Assembly (NCBI RefSeq): GCF_030159595.1
Contig: NZ_BSKJ01000004.1
Span: 411,747-475,746, forward strand
Source: Pseudomonas putida
GTDB lineage: Bacteria > Pseudomonadota > Gammaproteobacteria > Pseudomonadales > Pseudomonadaceae
DNA: 64,000 nucleotides
Reading direction: 5' to 3'
Shown: positions 36,993-46,203 of the stretch, piece by piece
Position numbering within the stretch: position 1 is the stretch's first letter
Layout: each line of letters starts with the position of its first letter
Made by a program: the position numbers and the translations under genes
Notes under the pieces: generated by a model
What the model was told of the DNA's origin: nothing
Seen by the model: only the letters and a program-made list of their open reading frames with translations
Database searches by the model: none

Positions 36993-37636
36993 AGGATCAA
37001 CTCGCTCTGTGTGTCGCTCGCTGCATCGCTCTCATCTTCAGGCACCAATTTCTGGTGTTCGACGATCCAGGACATAGCACGATAGAGGTAGGCCATTTTA
37101 CCTGTAGCAACATAAATGGATGATGCAGCCCCCTTCCTAACCAGAAAACCTTCCTCCTCCATGGTCTTGAGGACGACTGACAGCTTGTCACTGTGGCTCT
37201 CACCTCGCTTGGACTTGCGGAAGAAGGTATGACCCGCAAGGTCGCGCAACTGGTCTGCACAAATCGAGCTGTTTTCAACCTGAGTCAAAATTTCCGCGGT
37301 ATGCACCTCCTCCCCGGGCGCCAGGCAAGCGTCGCCTCTGCCAGCCCTGGCGCATAGCTGAATGAATTCAACCACTGGCCAGATCGCGTCACGGATATGC
37401 CTGAATTCTTCTGAGGCCGCGGCCCGATCATTCGCATTGGATAGGTTGACGAAGCGTGAAAAGAAAGCGCTTGGCTGCTCAAGACTACCCAGCCAGCCAA
37501 GCGTCCTACCTAATGGCTGCAGTGCCTGCTCGATTGCACGTGCATAGCTGGCGCTACACAGCTGGTTGTAAAGTTCTGGCGCCGAGTAGCGGCAAATAAA
37601 GCGACCCGCCAGGAGGTTTTCGAGGGCATCTCTCAT
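36989..37636 (-). CDS. JetB-like (MukE-type) subunit
   Basis: 215 residues. The C-terminal part contains a winged helix: KLSVVLKTMEEEGFLVRKG followed by SSIYVATGKMAYLYRAMSW (about residues 150-190), the pattern of MukE-like KITE proteins that bridge the kleisin. The N-terminal half is helical. It ends in an acidic tail. It is coupled by 4-nt overlaps to the SMC gene before it and to the kleisin gene after it. Confidence 0.72.
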   Translation of the reverse strand: MRDALENLLAGRFICRYSAPELYNQLCSASYARAIEQALQPLGRTLGWLGSLEQPSAFFSRFVNLSNANDRAAASEEFRHIRDAIWPVVEFIQLCARAGRGDACLAPGEEVHTAEILTQVENSSICADQLRDLAGHTFFRKSKRGESHSDKLSVVLKTMEEEGFLVRKGAASSIYVATGKMAYLYRAMSWIVEHQKLVPEDESDAASDTQSELIL

Positions 37637-40600
37637 GCGAATGCCTCCATTTCGTCATCGAGTTCAAGCTCATCATTCAGCTCCGCGAGCCTGTCAGTTT
37701 CCGGAGCTTGGTACTGCTTGACGTAGACCGCCCCAGACGGTCGGCGGTCAAGCGCGTAAAGGTGTGTGAAGTGACGAATGAGCTCGGGGGCACCGCCAGG
37801 GAAACCAAGCATCAGCTGGGAGTTTCGAGCGTTGAAGTATTTGAGCAATGTATATGCGTTGTTCACATCAAGCTCCAGCGCCTCATCAATCGGCAGGAGC
37901 AGATCGAAGTCAGCGTCACGTCGAATGAGCTCAAAAAGGGCCTGGTAGATCATTCCGACGATGATTTTGAGTTGGCCTGTACTGAGTCCATCGCCGAGGT
38001 CTGCAGTGTTGAAGGCAACCCTTTGAGCCCCATTGACCATCCAGCTCAACGATACGTCGAAGCAGTCCGCAAGTTTTGTTGAGAGCAAGCCGCCGGCTTT
38101 CATTCGTCGCTGCATGGCCATCAGTCGTTCGTTGAGCGCGTCTGTTGGAATCTCACCAGCTGGCTTAACGCGCCAGCGATTGTATTGCTCTACCAGCCCG
38201 TCGATCTCGTCCCAAGCGCTTATGTCGTGAATTCGGGAGACCACGCGAAACTCGAAATTAGTGAACTGAGGAAACGCTGTCAGCACTTCAGTCACTTTCT
38301 TGGTCGCCTTCCGCCCGAGATCCTGGATGGCACGATGGAGGCCATTGAGGACTGATTGGTTTTCGGAGACTTGAGTGCAAAGCGTCCTGACACGCGTGAT
38401 CAGCTTGCTGCGCTGCACGTCGTGCCCCTCTGCCATGTAAATCTGCAGTTCAGGCGTGGCATGGAACCATGCACGCTCGCCAGTGGCATCTGCCTGGCGT
38501 GCTCGTAAAGCGATATCTTGAATGGCATCGTATTCAGCAGTGTCACGCGGGCCTGCCATAATGCCCATTTCGATCTTTCTGAAAAGGCTGCGCCCCTCAT
38601 CCCGCTGACCATTCGCATCACGATGTAGGCGCCCTACCTCAGCTTCAATGTCGGCAGGGGTGAGCTTCCGCAAGCTATCTAGGTCTGAGTTCACAACAGG
38701 AGTGTTCTCTAGGCGCTTCAACACCGATGTCAGGATCACTAGCTTCCCTTCAACGACAGACTGGCGCTCCGTAAGCAATGCTTGGGCTGCTTTGAAGGCC
38801 CTCAGTTGCTCACTCCTTGCCTCTTGGAACAGCCGTACCTCATGCTCAATACGGCTTGTGGCTTCGGAAGCTTGCAGGCGCGCGGCTTCAAGCGAAGGGA
38901 GCTTGGGTAGATCATCCTTGAGCCACAGTTGATAGTTCCGGATGTCTGACAGGTGTTTACTAAGGGTCGCGAGCTTCGCCCTGATAGTAGCGATCTCTGC
39001 TTCAAGCTTTTTGATGGCGCCAGAATCAACTCCCGCATCTGTGAGTTCATCGATTCGCGCAGACGTATAGGCATGAAGCTTGTCGATTTGCTCTCGGTCA
39101 AGGGCACTGAGGGCAACCTCCTTCAAGCGCTCAATTTCTGCCAGCTGAGCCGACGTTTCTTCCCTGACTTCCTTCACGATGCCTTTAAGATTAGCAAGAT
39201 GGGCTTGTTGAGAGTTTCTCAGCTCTTGAGACTGGGCGACATGGGCATCGTGACAGCGCAAGGCTTCAGCCACCGCCTGAGCGCATTGGGCTCGCGCTTG
39301 TGCGATCTTGTCCTTGCCCTCTTCCTCTAATGTTGTGATCAATCCTTGCAGAGCTTTGACATTCTCTTGGTGCTTGTTCTGTCGCCCAAGAATCTCTGCC
39401 AGCACTGACTGATGCTGCCTACGTTGGTCGAGCAACACGGCGGTTTTACGGGTCAGTTGCTGCTGTTCATCCTCAATCTCAATCAGATGCTGGTTCGCTA
39501 TTGCCAGGCTCGATTCGATTACTTCCTTATCAGCTTCCGATACAGGTTGAAGTCTGTGGAGATCGAGGTGAACCCCAAACAACCCTGAGGATTCGAGCGT
39601 GCCCGAAGGAGACAGGTCAGTCCGCATCAGTAACCCGGGGTTAATGACTCTGCCAATGGATTGATCCCACCCTGGGCACTCAGACCGCAGAAAGGCCAGC
39701 AATGTGTCTTCACCTGGGTTGAGCTGACGGCTTAGCTTTTCGACCTCGGCACGCAACTCCTCCCGCCGGCTTACGAGGATTTGTTGCTCACCTGCAATTG
39801 CTTGCTGTTCTGCAGTGAATCTACGCTGCTCAGCATCGTGTCCGGCGACTTCGGACGTAGCCTTGTCTAATTCTGTACGTATAAGCTCAATCGCTCGTTG
39901 CTCGGTCTGGATTGCCTCTGTGGTCTCTGGCAAGAATCGAAGCGTATCCAAGAAAGCTGCCCGACTCTGAAGATCTGTCAGTGCAGTGGCCAGTACGGTG
40001 TTTTTCTTCTGATGATCCTCAAGTTCGCTAGCATGCTGATTGCGGGCAGATTCGGTCTGGAGCTCCAGTTGATCCAGCTGATCCTGGGCTTTCACACGGA
40101 TCTCTGCCTGCCGGGTATCAGACTCCTGAACACGCTTTTGTTTACGTTCTAACACTGAGCGAACTAGCTCTGTCTCAAGCTTTTCGTACCGGTTCTGGAT
40201 TCCCTGCCCTTGCTCTACTAGGATTGAGTGCTCTGCTCCTAGTGCCCGCAGGCCCTCCTCAAGCGCGGGCATTGAGGCATAATCGGCCATCAAGGAAGGT
40301 ACGATGCTTTGATCAAACAGTTGCTTTTGATTGATCAGATCCTGGACATCTCTCACAGCGTCTTTTTCTGCGCGACGCGCGTTCCCTAACCGATCCTGAA
40401 GAGCTTCATTTTTTTCGTTGTGAGTCTCAGTCGCCATGAATTCGAGTTTTCGGGCCTCATCAATCTCCTCCTGAACGGTCTTCTTGGCGCCCTGAGCGTC
40501 GTTCAGTTGATCAGCTGCAATTCGCTTGAGCCGCCCCTGCTGCCCCTCATTGGCCACGAGTCGAGGATGCAGCTCAGATAGACGATCAATAATCGGGCTG

Positions 40601-41361
40601 ATTTGCCTCTCCATGATCAAATAGCTTGTGCGACTATCGACCGCTCCAGTGAAAGCGCCTAAATCCATTCCGGAGAGATCTACGCTCTCAATGCCGGTCT
40701 CCTGTTGGAGGATTTCTTTCATGGCCGATTTCATGGAGTCAAAGGTGCCTTTCGACTCGAGAAGCGAGAACATCAGGTTGTCGATGCCCCCAAAGTGATG
40801 ACGCAGTGGTGCTAGTGAATAGGTGCGGCGAAGCGCGGCAATCATCCGTTTGCGGTCAACGGAATTGATGCCCTCTAGATCTGCTAGGCCAGTGTTGTAC
40901 TGGATGACCCTAAGGTAGTCGCGTGGAGTGAGCTCCGGAGTGCAGTCGATTCGCATATTCGCAGCACGACGCTGTAGACTGCTCGGCTCGACTAAAAGCC
41001 CAATGGTTTGATCTACGTACAAAAGCTCGGCATCCCATGGACTGCTTACCAGGCGATACGCGTACCCTGAAGAGGAGCGATGAAGCACTGCACATCGCGG
41101 CACATTCTCATGATTCAAGTACTCAAAAACGATGTAGCTAGTGAAGCTAGGCAGATAGTGGTCGGCAAAGCTGGATGTGTTTGTCCCCGCCTTGACCATC
41201 CTGCCGGCGCTGGCTCCGTAGAAAAGTGGGATGAGCTTCAGAAAGGTCGATTTACCGATGCCATTGGTACCTGTCAGGCAGGTATTGGCATCAACAAGCA
41301 CTTCGGCCTTGTCGCCGGCACAAAGAGAGTCAATCAGAACGATGCGGAGCAAACGTGACAT
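37633..41361 (-). CDS. JetC-like SMC ATPase (MukB-type)
   Basis: 1,242 residues. Walker A GTNGIGKST is at 31-39. A very long coiled coil follows (about 270-900, broken near 590 by a hinge-like part). The C-terminal head has LSTGQ (1126-1130) in place of the usual LSGGQ, then Walker B LLLPIDEALELD (1154-1165). This is the motor of a Wadjet-type plasmid-defence condensin, which extrudes DNA loops. It is the first gene of the operon, with AGAGG 7 nt ahead of the ATG, and faces the WYL regulator. In described Wadjet operons the order is usually A-B-C-D; here the SMC gene is first. Confidence 0.8.
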   Translation of the reverse strand: MSRLLRIVLIDSLCAGDKAEVLVDANTCLTGTNGIGKSTFLKLIPLFYGASAGRMVKAGTNTSSFADHYLPSFTSYIVFEYLNHENVPRCAVLHRSSSGYAYRLVSSPWDAELLYVDQTIGLLVEPSSLQRRAANMRIDCTPELTPRDYLRVIQYNTGLADLEGINSVDRKRMIAALRRTYSLAPLRHHFGGIDNLMFSLLESKGTFDSMKSAMKEILQQETGIESVDLSGMDLGAFTGAVDSRTSYLIMERQISPIIDRLSELHPRLVANEGQQGRLKRIAADQLNDAQGAKKTVQEEIDEARKLEFMATETHNEKNEALQDRLGNARRAEKDAVRDVQDLINQKQLFDQSIVPSLMADYASMPALEEGLRALGAEHSILVEQGQGIQNRYEKLETELVRSVLERKQKRVQESDTRQAEIRVKAQDQLDQLELQTESARNQHASELEDHQKKNTVLATALTDLQSRAAFLDTLRFLPETTEAIQTEQRAIELIRTELDKATSEVAGHDAEQRRFTAEQQAIAGEQQILVSRREELRAEVEKLSRQLNPGEDTLLAFLRSECPGWDQSIGRVINPGLLMRTDLSPSGTLESSGLFGVHLDLHRLQPVSEADKEVIESSLAIANQHLIEIEDEQQQLTRKTAVLLDQRRQHQSVLAEILGRQNKHQENVKALQGLITTLEEEGKDKIAQARAQCAQAVAEALRCHDAHVAQSQELRNSQQAHLANLKGIVKEVREETSAQLAEIERLKEVALSALDREQIDKLHAYTSARIDELTDAGVDSGAIKKLEAEIATIRAKLATLSKHLSDIRNYQLWLKDDLPKLPSLEAARLQASEATSRIEHEVRLFQEARSEQLRAFKAAQALLTERQSVVEGKLVILTSVLKRLENTPVVNSDLDSLRKLTPADIEAEVGRLHRDANGQRDEGRSLFRKIEMGIMAGPRDTAEYDAIQDIALRARQADATGERAWFHATPELQIYMAEGHDVQRSKLITRVRTLCTQVSENQSVLNGLHRAIQDLGRKATKKVTEVLTAFPQFTNFEFRVVSRIHDISAWDEIDGLVEQYNRWRVKPAGEIPTDALNERLMAMQRRMKAGGLLSTKLADCFDVSLSWMVNGAQRVAFNTADLGDGLSTGQLKIIVGMIYQALFELIRRDADFDLLLPIDEALELDVNNAYTLLKYFNARNSQLMLGFPGGAPELIRHFTHLYALDRRPSGAVYVKQYQAPETDRLAELNDELELDDEMEAFA

Positions 41362-41428
41362 AGCAAACCTCTGAGGAAGGAGTCACATGGCGCGCGTACA
41401 AGCGATCAGCTAAAATGAGCGCCACTAG

Positions 41429-41443
41429 AGATCATAAAGATCT
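41429..41443. promoter_or_regulatory. Palindrome between the Wadjet-like operon and the WYL regulator
   Basis: Arms AGATC and GATCT around ATAAA, in the 135-bp divergent gap. It is a likely operator of the WYL protein by position. The assignment is weak because the arms are short. Confidence 0.4.
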
Positions 41444-41496
41444 TGTGCTTGGACGATAACGATCCCGGCGCAAGCTTGCAACTGAGGTTTTATACA

Positions 41497-42390
41497 GTGA
41501 GTTCGACCGAAGAACTTCCGGAGCTGTCGCAGAAACAGCGCGATCGACTGGCTTTCATCGAGCTCCAGGCGTGGTTTTGTGGGGCAGTCTCGCGCCAAGA
41601 CATCGTTCAGCGTTTTGAGCTACAGACAGCTGCAGCCACTCGTGACTTGGCGCTTTATCGGCGATTAGCCCCAGAGAACCTGACTTTTGATACCCGTACG
41701 AAGGCCTACACGCCGGTCGATGATTTCAAGCCGATTTTTGAGTTCACCTCAGAGCAGGTGCTCACCTGGGTTAGTCGAGGGTTTGGTGATGCAGAGCCAT
41801 CCACCTGGACTCCAGGCATCCCTTGCCTAGCTCAACCACAGCTCGCGAAGCCGCGGTTAGACACTCTTGCATCCATTTGCCGAGGGATTAAGCGTGGGCA
41901 CGCGGTGAGGATTGAATACGAGTCCCTGCGTGAGAAAAGCGAACGGGAGTTTGTTCCGTATGCGCTGTTCGATAATGGCCAGAGGTGGCATGTGCGCGGA
42001 TTTGATCGGAAGAGCGGTCAATTCAGGGATTTCGCGATCACTCGTATTACGGGTGTGCGCGCGGTTGAGGGGGCTGTACTCCCTCACGAGCAAATGGATG
42101 AGGATGATCAATGGAATCATCGAGTAGAGCTGGAGCTTGTGCCTCACCCCCAGCTCGAGAGGCCAGAGACCGCTCTGCTCGACTATGGAATGGATGAAAG
42201 CGCTACGCTGAAAATTCGGCTCCGCTCTGCTGTAGTCGGTTATGCCCTCCGCCAGTGGTCAGTTGACTGCAGTCCTGATCACTCTCTCAATCCACTTGAG
42301 TTTCGTCTCTGGTTGAAAAATCCATTGGCACTTTATGGAGTCCATAACCTCGAGTTGGCTCCTGGCTATCCTCGTAACGATTGGAAGTAA
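41497..42390 (+). CDS. WYL-domain transcriptional regulator (BrxR/CapW-like)
   Basis: 297 residues. An N-terminal winged helix (LSQKQRDRLAFIELQAWFCGAVSRQDIVQRF) is followed by a WYL domain with IKRGHAVRIEYESL and VPYALFDNGQRWHVRGFDRKSG (about residues 140-190) and a C-terminal WCX-like part. Such proteins repress defence operons such as BREX and CBASS and respond to nucleic-acid ligands. The GTG at 41497 has GAGG 9 nt ahead; the open frame reaches 41443. It is divergent from the SMC gene and is the likely regulator of the Wadjet-like operon. Confidence 0.82.
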   Translation: MSSTEELPELSQKQRDRLAFIELQAWFCGAVSRQDIVQRFELQTAAATRDLALYRRLAPENLTFDTRTKAYTPVDDFKPIFEFTSEQVLTWVSRGFGDAEPSTWTPGIPCLAQPQLAKPRLDTLASICRGIKRGHAVRIEYESLREKSEREFVPYALFDNGQRWHVRGFDRKSGQFRDFAITRITGVRAVEGAVLPHEQMDEDDQWNHRVELELVPHPQLERPETALLDYGMDESATLKIRLRSAVVGYALRQWSVDCSPDHSLNPLEFRLWLKNPLALYGVHNLELAPGYPRNDWK

Positions 42391-42623
42391 TGCTAGGGAG
42401 GCGCAGTCTCATGATTGCTCTGCGCATTGAGCTGCTGACCTAGGTTTGGGCCCGCCCACCATCTATGAGCTCAAGGCAATGTCAGCAACATTGCCTTGCA
42501 GACCTATGGCCAGCCAGCCTGGCGCTGAGTGCTCATACCGATGCAAGCGCCTTCTCGACCTCCTTGATGGGTGCATTACTCCAAGCAACCCCAGCATGGA
42601 ATAAGTTTTTACTGCTTAGGGCG

Positions 42624-43613
42624 CTAGCGATCGGGGTCGTCAACTTCCTTGGCGGTACGGTAGGTGCTGAGCTCCGCTTCAGCTTCTTCAAGCCTTTTGA
42701 CCAATTCGCTTTCTCGCTGCTGGCCTGCTGTAGCATCCGATCGTACGTCGATTACTTCCTTGCCTTTCGCCTCCAATTGCTGTGTCAAAAGCTCCTTGGC
42801 GCCTTCGCCTCGAGCAATTGCTGCGTTGGCGATGCCGAGATCTCCTTTCAAGCGCTCGAGAGCATCTCGCTGCTGCGCAACCTCTTTGGTCTGCTGGCGA
42901 CTCTCGCCAATCAATCGCTCATTGTCACGAATGAGTCGACTGATCTCCTCTTGCTTGACCATTAGCGTCCGCTGGATGACTGTCAGCTCTTGCTGCATCT
43001 GATAGACCTGGGATTCATGGCGGCTCAGATCCTGGTCTCGCTGCTCCTTAACTGAAGCACGATAGTGTTCGAGGGCCTCCCGGGCGTGCGTATGCTTTTG
43101 CTCCAAGGACTGGATCTGCCCATCCTTCTCTAGTACCCGCACCTCTAAATCAGTGCAGCTCTGGCTCAGCCTAGCGTTGCGCGTGATCTCAGTCTGCAGT
43201 GTGGACTGAGTGGTTTTGAGCTCTTCAGTTTGAGCAGCCAAAGCATCCCCCTGCTCCCTGAAACGGAGCTTGAGTTCATCGAGTTCGTTCTCAAGTGCCT
43301 CGGCTCGGGTGACCAGTAGCTTGCGCTCGTGCTCGAACTCTGCTCGTGCCTCAAGAAAGGCCTGGCTGCCCTCCTCCTGGACTTGATCCAACAAGCTTTC
43401 GACGACCCCGCGCAGCGCGCCGCTCATGCGTTCACGAGGGTTCGCTTCTGATCCTGGTGACTCCAGCTGCTTTAGATACCGAGCGATCGTGGTCTTTGAA
43501 CCCGTATTTCCAATCTCCACCCGGACTGCATCAATGCTGGGGTACACACCACGCATAAGCAGGCTGTTCCGCGCCTTCTGCACCACCGCTAGGTTAACGC
43601 CGCCACGCGCCAT
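42624..43613 (-). CDS. tnpT: TnpT-like DNA-binding coiled-coil protein (KfrA-type N-terminus)
   Basis: 329 residues. The N-terminal helix-turn-helix (MARGGVNLAVVQKARNSLLM, then GSKTTIARYLKQLE; residues 1-50) is of the KfrA_N type. From about residue 70 to 320 it is a continuous coiled coil (EHERKLLVTRAEALENELDE and onward). With the divergent tyrosine recombinase this matches TnpT of Tn4651/Tn5041-type Tn3-family transposons, which aids cointegrate resolution by TnpS. The start at 43613 fits the family; an earlier in-frame ATG at 43628 exists. No tnpA transposase or 46-bp terminal repeat was seen in the window. Confidence 0.75.
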   Translation of the reverse strand: MARGGVNLAVVQKARNSLLMRGVYPSIDAVRVEIGNTGSKTTIARYLKQLESPGSEANPRERMSGALRGVVESLLDQVQEEGSQAFLEARAEFEHERKLLVTRAEALENELDELKLRFREQGDALAAQTEELKTTQSTLQTEITRNARLSQSCTDLEVRVLEKDGQIQSLEQKHTHAREALEHYRASVKEQRDQDLSRHESQVYQMQQELTVIQRTLMVKQEEISRLIRDNERLIGESRQQTKEVAQQRDALERLKGDLGIANAAIARGEGAKELLTQQLEAKGKEVIDVRSDATAGQQRESELVKRLEEAEAELSTYRTAKEVDDPDR

Positions 43614-43819
43614 ATGCCCTCCGAACAATTTCGTGTCATGTCACATGTCATGCAATTACATAATACGAAAATGCTTTAACTTGCTGGGAATTTGCCGACA
43701 ACTGGCAAGATATAATCGAGATTTATAGCTTGTTAGCCCTTTGAACAGGGGTAAAATGCTCCGAGAGGCGGTACAACTGGCCAAAGCGAGTCACCGAAGA
43801 CTCAAATCGGGGAAATCAG
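43614..43819. promoter_or_regulatory. Putative resolution site between tnpT and tnpS
   Basis: 206-bp divergent gap. It has TTGCC/GGCAA around a 7-nt centre (43692-43708), fitting a tyrosine-recombinase core; a palindrome CATGTCACATG (43637-43647) with GTCATG repeated at 43635 and 43647; and a CCCT/AGGG pair near 43737-43752. In Tn4651 the recombination site rst lies between these two genes. Confidence 0.6.
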
Positions 43820-44758
43820 GTGGTAGAACTGGTGAGCAAGGCAGATAGGTACCTAGAGGCGAGCGTTCGTCAGAACACGTCGAAAAGCTATGCGGCCGCC
43901 CTCTCCCATTTCGAAGTCACCTGGGGCGGATTTCTGCCCACCACCACTGAGTCCGTTGTGCGCTACATCGCTGAGTACGCCGACCAGTTGGCGCTTAGCA
44001 CGCTGAAGCAACGCCTGGCCGCGCTCGCAAACTGGCACCAAAGCAACGGCTTCCCTGATCCCACCAAAGCCCCCAAGGTCAGGCAGTTGCTGAAAGGCAT
44101 CCGGGCGGTACACCCCGTGCAGCAGAGGCAAGCAGCTCCTCTCGCGTTACTGCACCTCGAAAAGGCAGTGGCGCACCTGGAGGATGAGGTTGATCAAGCA
44201 AGGGCCACCGGCAACATGGCCGCCCTTCTCAAGGCGACCCGCGACATCGCCTTGCTCACCATTGGCTTTTGGAGGGGATTCCGAGGAGATGAACTAGCCA
44301 AGCTCACGATCGAAAACACGCATGCGGAGCGGTACGTCGGGATCAGGTTCTATCTTGGGTCATCCAAAGGAGATCGTCAGAACATTGGCCGTGAGTACAG
44401 GACACCATCGCTGAGCAAGCTCTGTCCGGTCGAGGCGTATCTGAACTGGATCGAAGCTGCCGGCCTAACACGCGGCGGTGTGTTCAGGGGCATTGATCGC
44501 TGGGGGAACATCAGCGATCACCCTCTTGCCGCCCATAGCCTGATTCCCCTGCTTCGCGACATCCTGGGGCGGTGTGGTTTGCCGTCCGAGATCTACAGTG
44601 CTCACTCTATCCGGCGTGGCTTCGCCACGTGGGCGGCAAGCTCTGGCTGGGATATCAAGACGCTCATGGAGTACGTGGGCTGGAGTGACATGAAGTCAGC
44701 GTTGCGCTACGTAGAGCCCGCACAACAATTCGGTGGGCTCATTAGAAAACTGGAGTAG
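43820..44758 (+). CDS. tnpS: TnpS-like tyrosine recombinase (cointegrate resolvase)
   Basis: 312 residues from a GTG. The core-binding domain is at about 5-95 (RQNTSKSYAAALSHFEVTW). The catalytic domain has the first Arg in GFWRGFRGDELAKL (about 153-166), His-X2-Arg in HSIRRGFATW (about 258-267) and the Tyr nucleophile in ALRYVEPAQQ near residue 300. Length and divergent pairing with a KfrA-like gene fit TnpS. It resolves cointegrates made by Tn3-type transposition at the site between the two genes. Confidence 0.8.
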   Translation: MVELVSKADRYLEASVRQNTSKSYAAALSHFEVTWGGFLPTTTESVVRYIAEYADQLALSTLKQRLAALANWHQSNGFPDPTKAPKVRQLLKGIRAVHPVQQRQAAPLALLHLEKAVAHLEDEVDQARATGNMAALLKATRDIALLTIGFWRGFRGDELAKLTIENTHAERYVGIRFYLGSSKGDRQNIGREYRTPSLSKLCPVEAYLNWIEAAGLTRGGVFRGIDRWGNISDHPLAAHSLIPLLRDILGRCGLPSEIYSAHSIRRGFATWAASSGWDIKTLMEYVGWSDMKSALRYVEPAQQFGGLIRKLE

Positions 44759-44859
44759 TGAGGTAGCCGGGCCTGGCGGAGAGTGCGTGGGATTGTTTGA
44801 ATACTCTGCCGGGTTTCGGCGAAAATATTGACAAAGCGTGACCACGAATGGAGTCGTAA

Positions 44860-45657
44860 ATGATCTGCGCCTACTGCAAGCAAGAAGCTCCAGCCACTCG
44901 GGAGCACGTGATCCCAGCCTTTATCTACCGTTTCCAGAAGCAGCTCGAAGCCAACGTCATTGGCTGGAACGAGGTCGCCAAAAAGATGGTCGGCGGTGAG
45001 CACCAGGTAAAGGATGTCTGTGGAGCCTGCAACAGTGGCGTGTTATCCAGTCTGGACGCCTACGGTAAAAGCTTCCTCACTTCCAATGGATTCCTAACTC
45101 AGAATTATTCCAAGCTCTACGCAGAGCTCACCTTCGACTATGATCAGCTGGCACGTTGGCTATTGAAAATTTCTTTCAACTCAACCCGTACCGATCGTGG
45201 CCACAGCCACTTGTTTGAGCGATTTATCCCCTTCATTCTTAACGGCGCCCCTGCCCCCTCAAAGGCTGACTTCGCAATCGTGTCGACATTAGCGGCGCCG
45301 CTGACCATCAAGCAGCTGAAAGGCGACTATGAGGCGCTGCAGAACTTGGCTGATCAGGATGGACGAGTGAATCCATTCTTCATGCGAATTGCGTATGGGC
45401 CCGATACGTACAACACGTTCACTCTGCGGGTAGTTATGTTCGGCCCACTAACGTTCTTTTTGCTGATGTATCTGCCGGGCGTACCTGCAGGTTCAATCGC
45501 CAATGAAACCAAGCGTCTTCTCAAGGACATGGCAGGCTTGACCCTTTTGCAACCAGGTAGCACGAAAGCATTTCTGACAGCTGGCCCAGCATCCTGGATG
45601 GACTACTATGCGGCTCAGATTATGAGAGTAAAAAACCTTGGGGCTTATCATCCCTAA
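44860..45657 (+). CDS. HNH-type nuclease-like protein
   Basis: 265 residues. The N-terminus has MICAYCKQEAPATREHVIPAFI and then DVCGACNSGVLSSLD (about 1-62): two CxxC pairs around a His-containing motif, the layout of the HNH_5 zinc-finger nuclease family. The remaining 200 residues are not recognised and include a hydrophobic stretch (FGPLTFFLLMYLPGVPAGS) near 195-215. GGAG lies 7 nt ahead of the ATG. It follows tnpS by 101 nt and may be cargo of that module. Confidence 0.7.
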   Translation: MICAYCKQEAPATREHVIPAFIYRFQKQLEANVIGWNEVAKKMVGGEHQVKDVCGACNSGVLSSLDAYGKSFLTSNGFLTQNYSKLYAELTFDYDQLARWLLKISFNSTRTDRGHSHLFERFIPFILNGAPAPSKADFAIVSTLAAPLTIKQLKGDYEALQNLADQDGRVNPFFMRIAYGPDTYNTFTLRVVMFGPLTFFLLMYLPGVPAGSIANETKRLLKDMAGLTLLQPGSTKAFLTAGPASWMDYYAAQIMRVKNLGAYHP

Positions 45658-45894
45658 GGCTATTCAAGGGCAGCAAGCAACATCTGGCATCTGGACGCAA
45701 GCGAAGGTGTAGGCGAAGCTCACACTCGCAGAGCCTAAAGGTAGTATTGAGTGCCGTTTTCTGGATTGCTGTGGCGCCATCTTCCAGCAACTTAGTGGAG
45801 ATAAGGTGCTTCCCAAGCCAGCTAGGAAACTCTTACAGAAGTCGACCTAACTGGAGGCGCCAATGCACAAAGCCATGTGAGTACCTTAAATATC

Positions 45895-46203
45895 TCAATT
45901 ATCTATTTCGCAAAGCCTCAAGCCTTTACCTCGATGCGTTTCAATTCGAGTAGATGAACCCAATGCTAGAAGCACTTTGCGCAAGTAATTTAGTTGCACT
46001 TCAATTCGCTTGGTTCCAGGATCAAACTGGAAACCCCAAACATTTTGAAAGATATTTTGTCGGCTGACTATGACGTCAGCATTACTCACCAGCAACATAA
46101 GTAGGCGAAAAGAAGTCCCCTTAACCACTACCCGATTGTCATTGCAGATGGCTTGGCGCTGATGGACATTCAGATTTAGGTCAGCGAAGGTAAGATCATT
46201 CAT
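45895..46203 (-). CDS. Stand-alone OmpR/PhoB-type DNA-binding domain
   Basis: 102 residues from the ATG at 46203. LNLNVHQRQAICNDNRVVVK, then RLLMLLVSNADVIVSRQNIF and KRIEVQLNYLRKVL match the winged-helix Trans_reg_C domain of response regulators. No receiver domain precedes it, and the upstream sequence (46204-46525) contains only an unconvincing 68-codon frame. It could be a remnant of a two-component regulator or an independent repressor. Confidence 0.7.
   Translation of the reverse strand: MNDLTFADLNLNVHQRQAICNDNRVVVKGTSFRLLMLLVSNADVIVSRQNIFQNVWGFQFDPGTKRIEVQLNYLRKVLLALGSSTRIETHRGKGLRLCEIDN

Noticed and set aside
42624-44758. Search for a Tn3-family transposase and long terminal repeats around tnpS/tnpT
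   Set aside because: None seen in the window, so no complete transposon is annotated.
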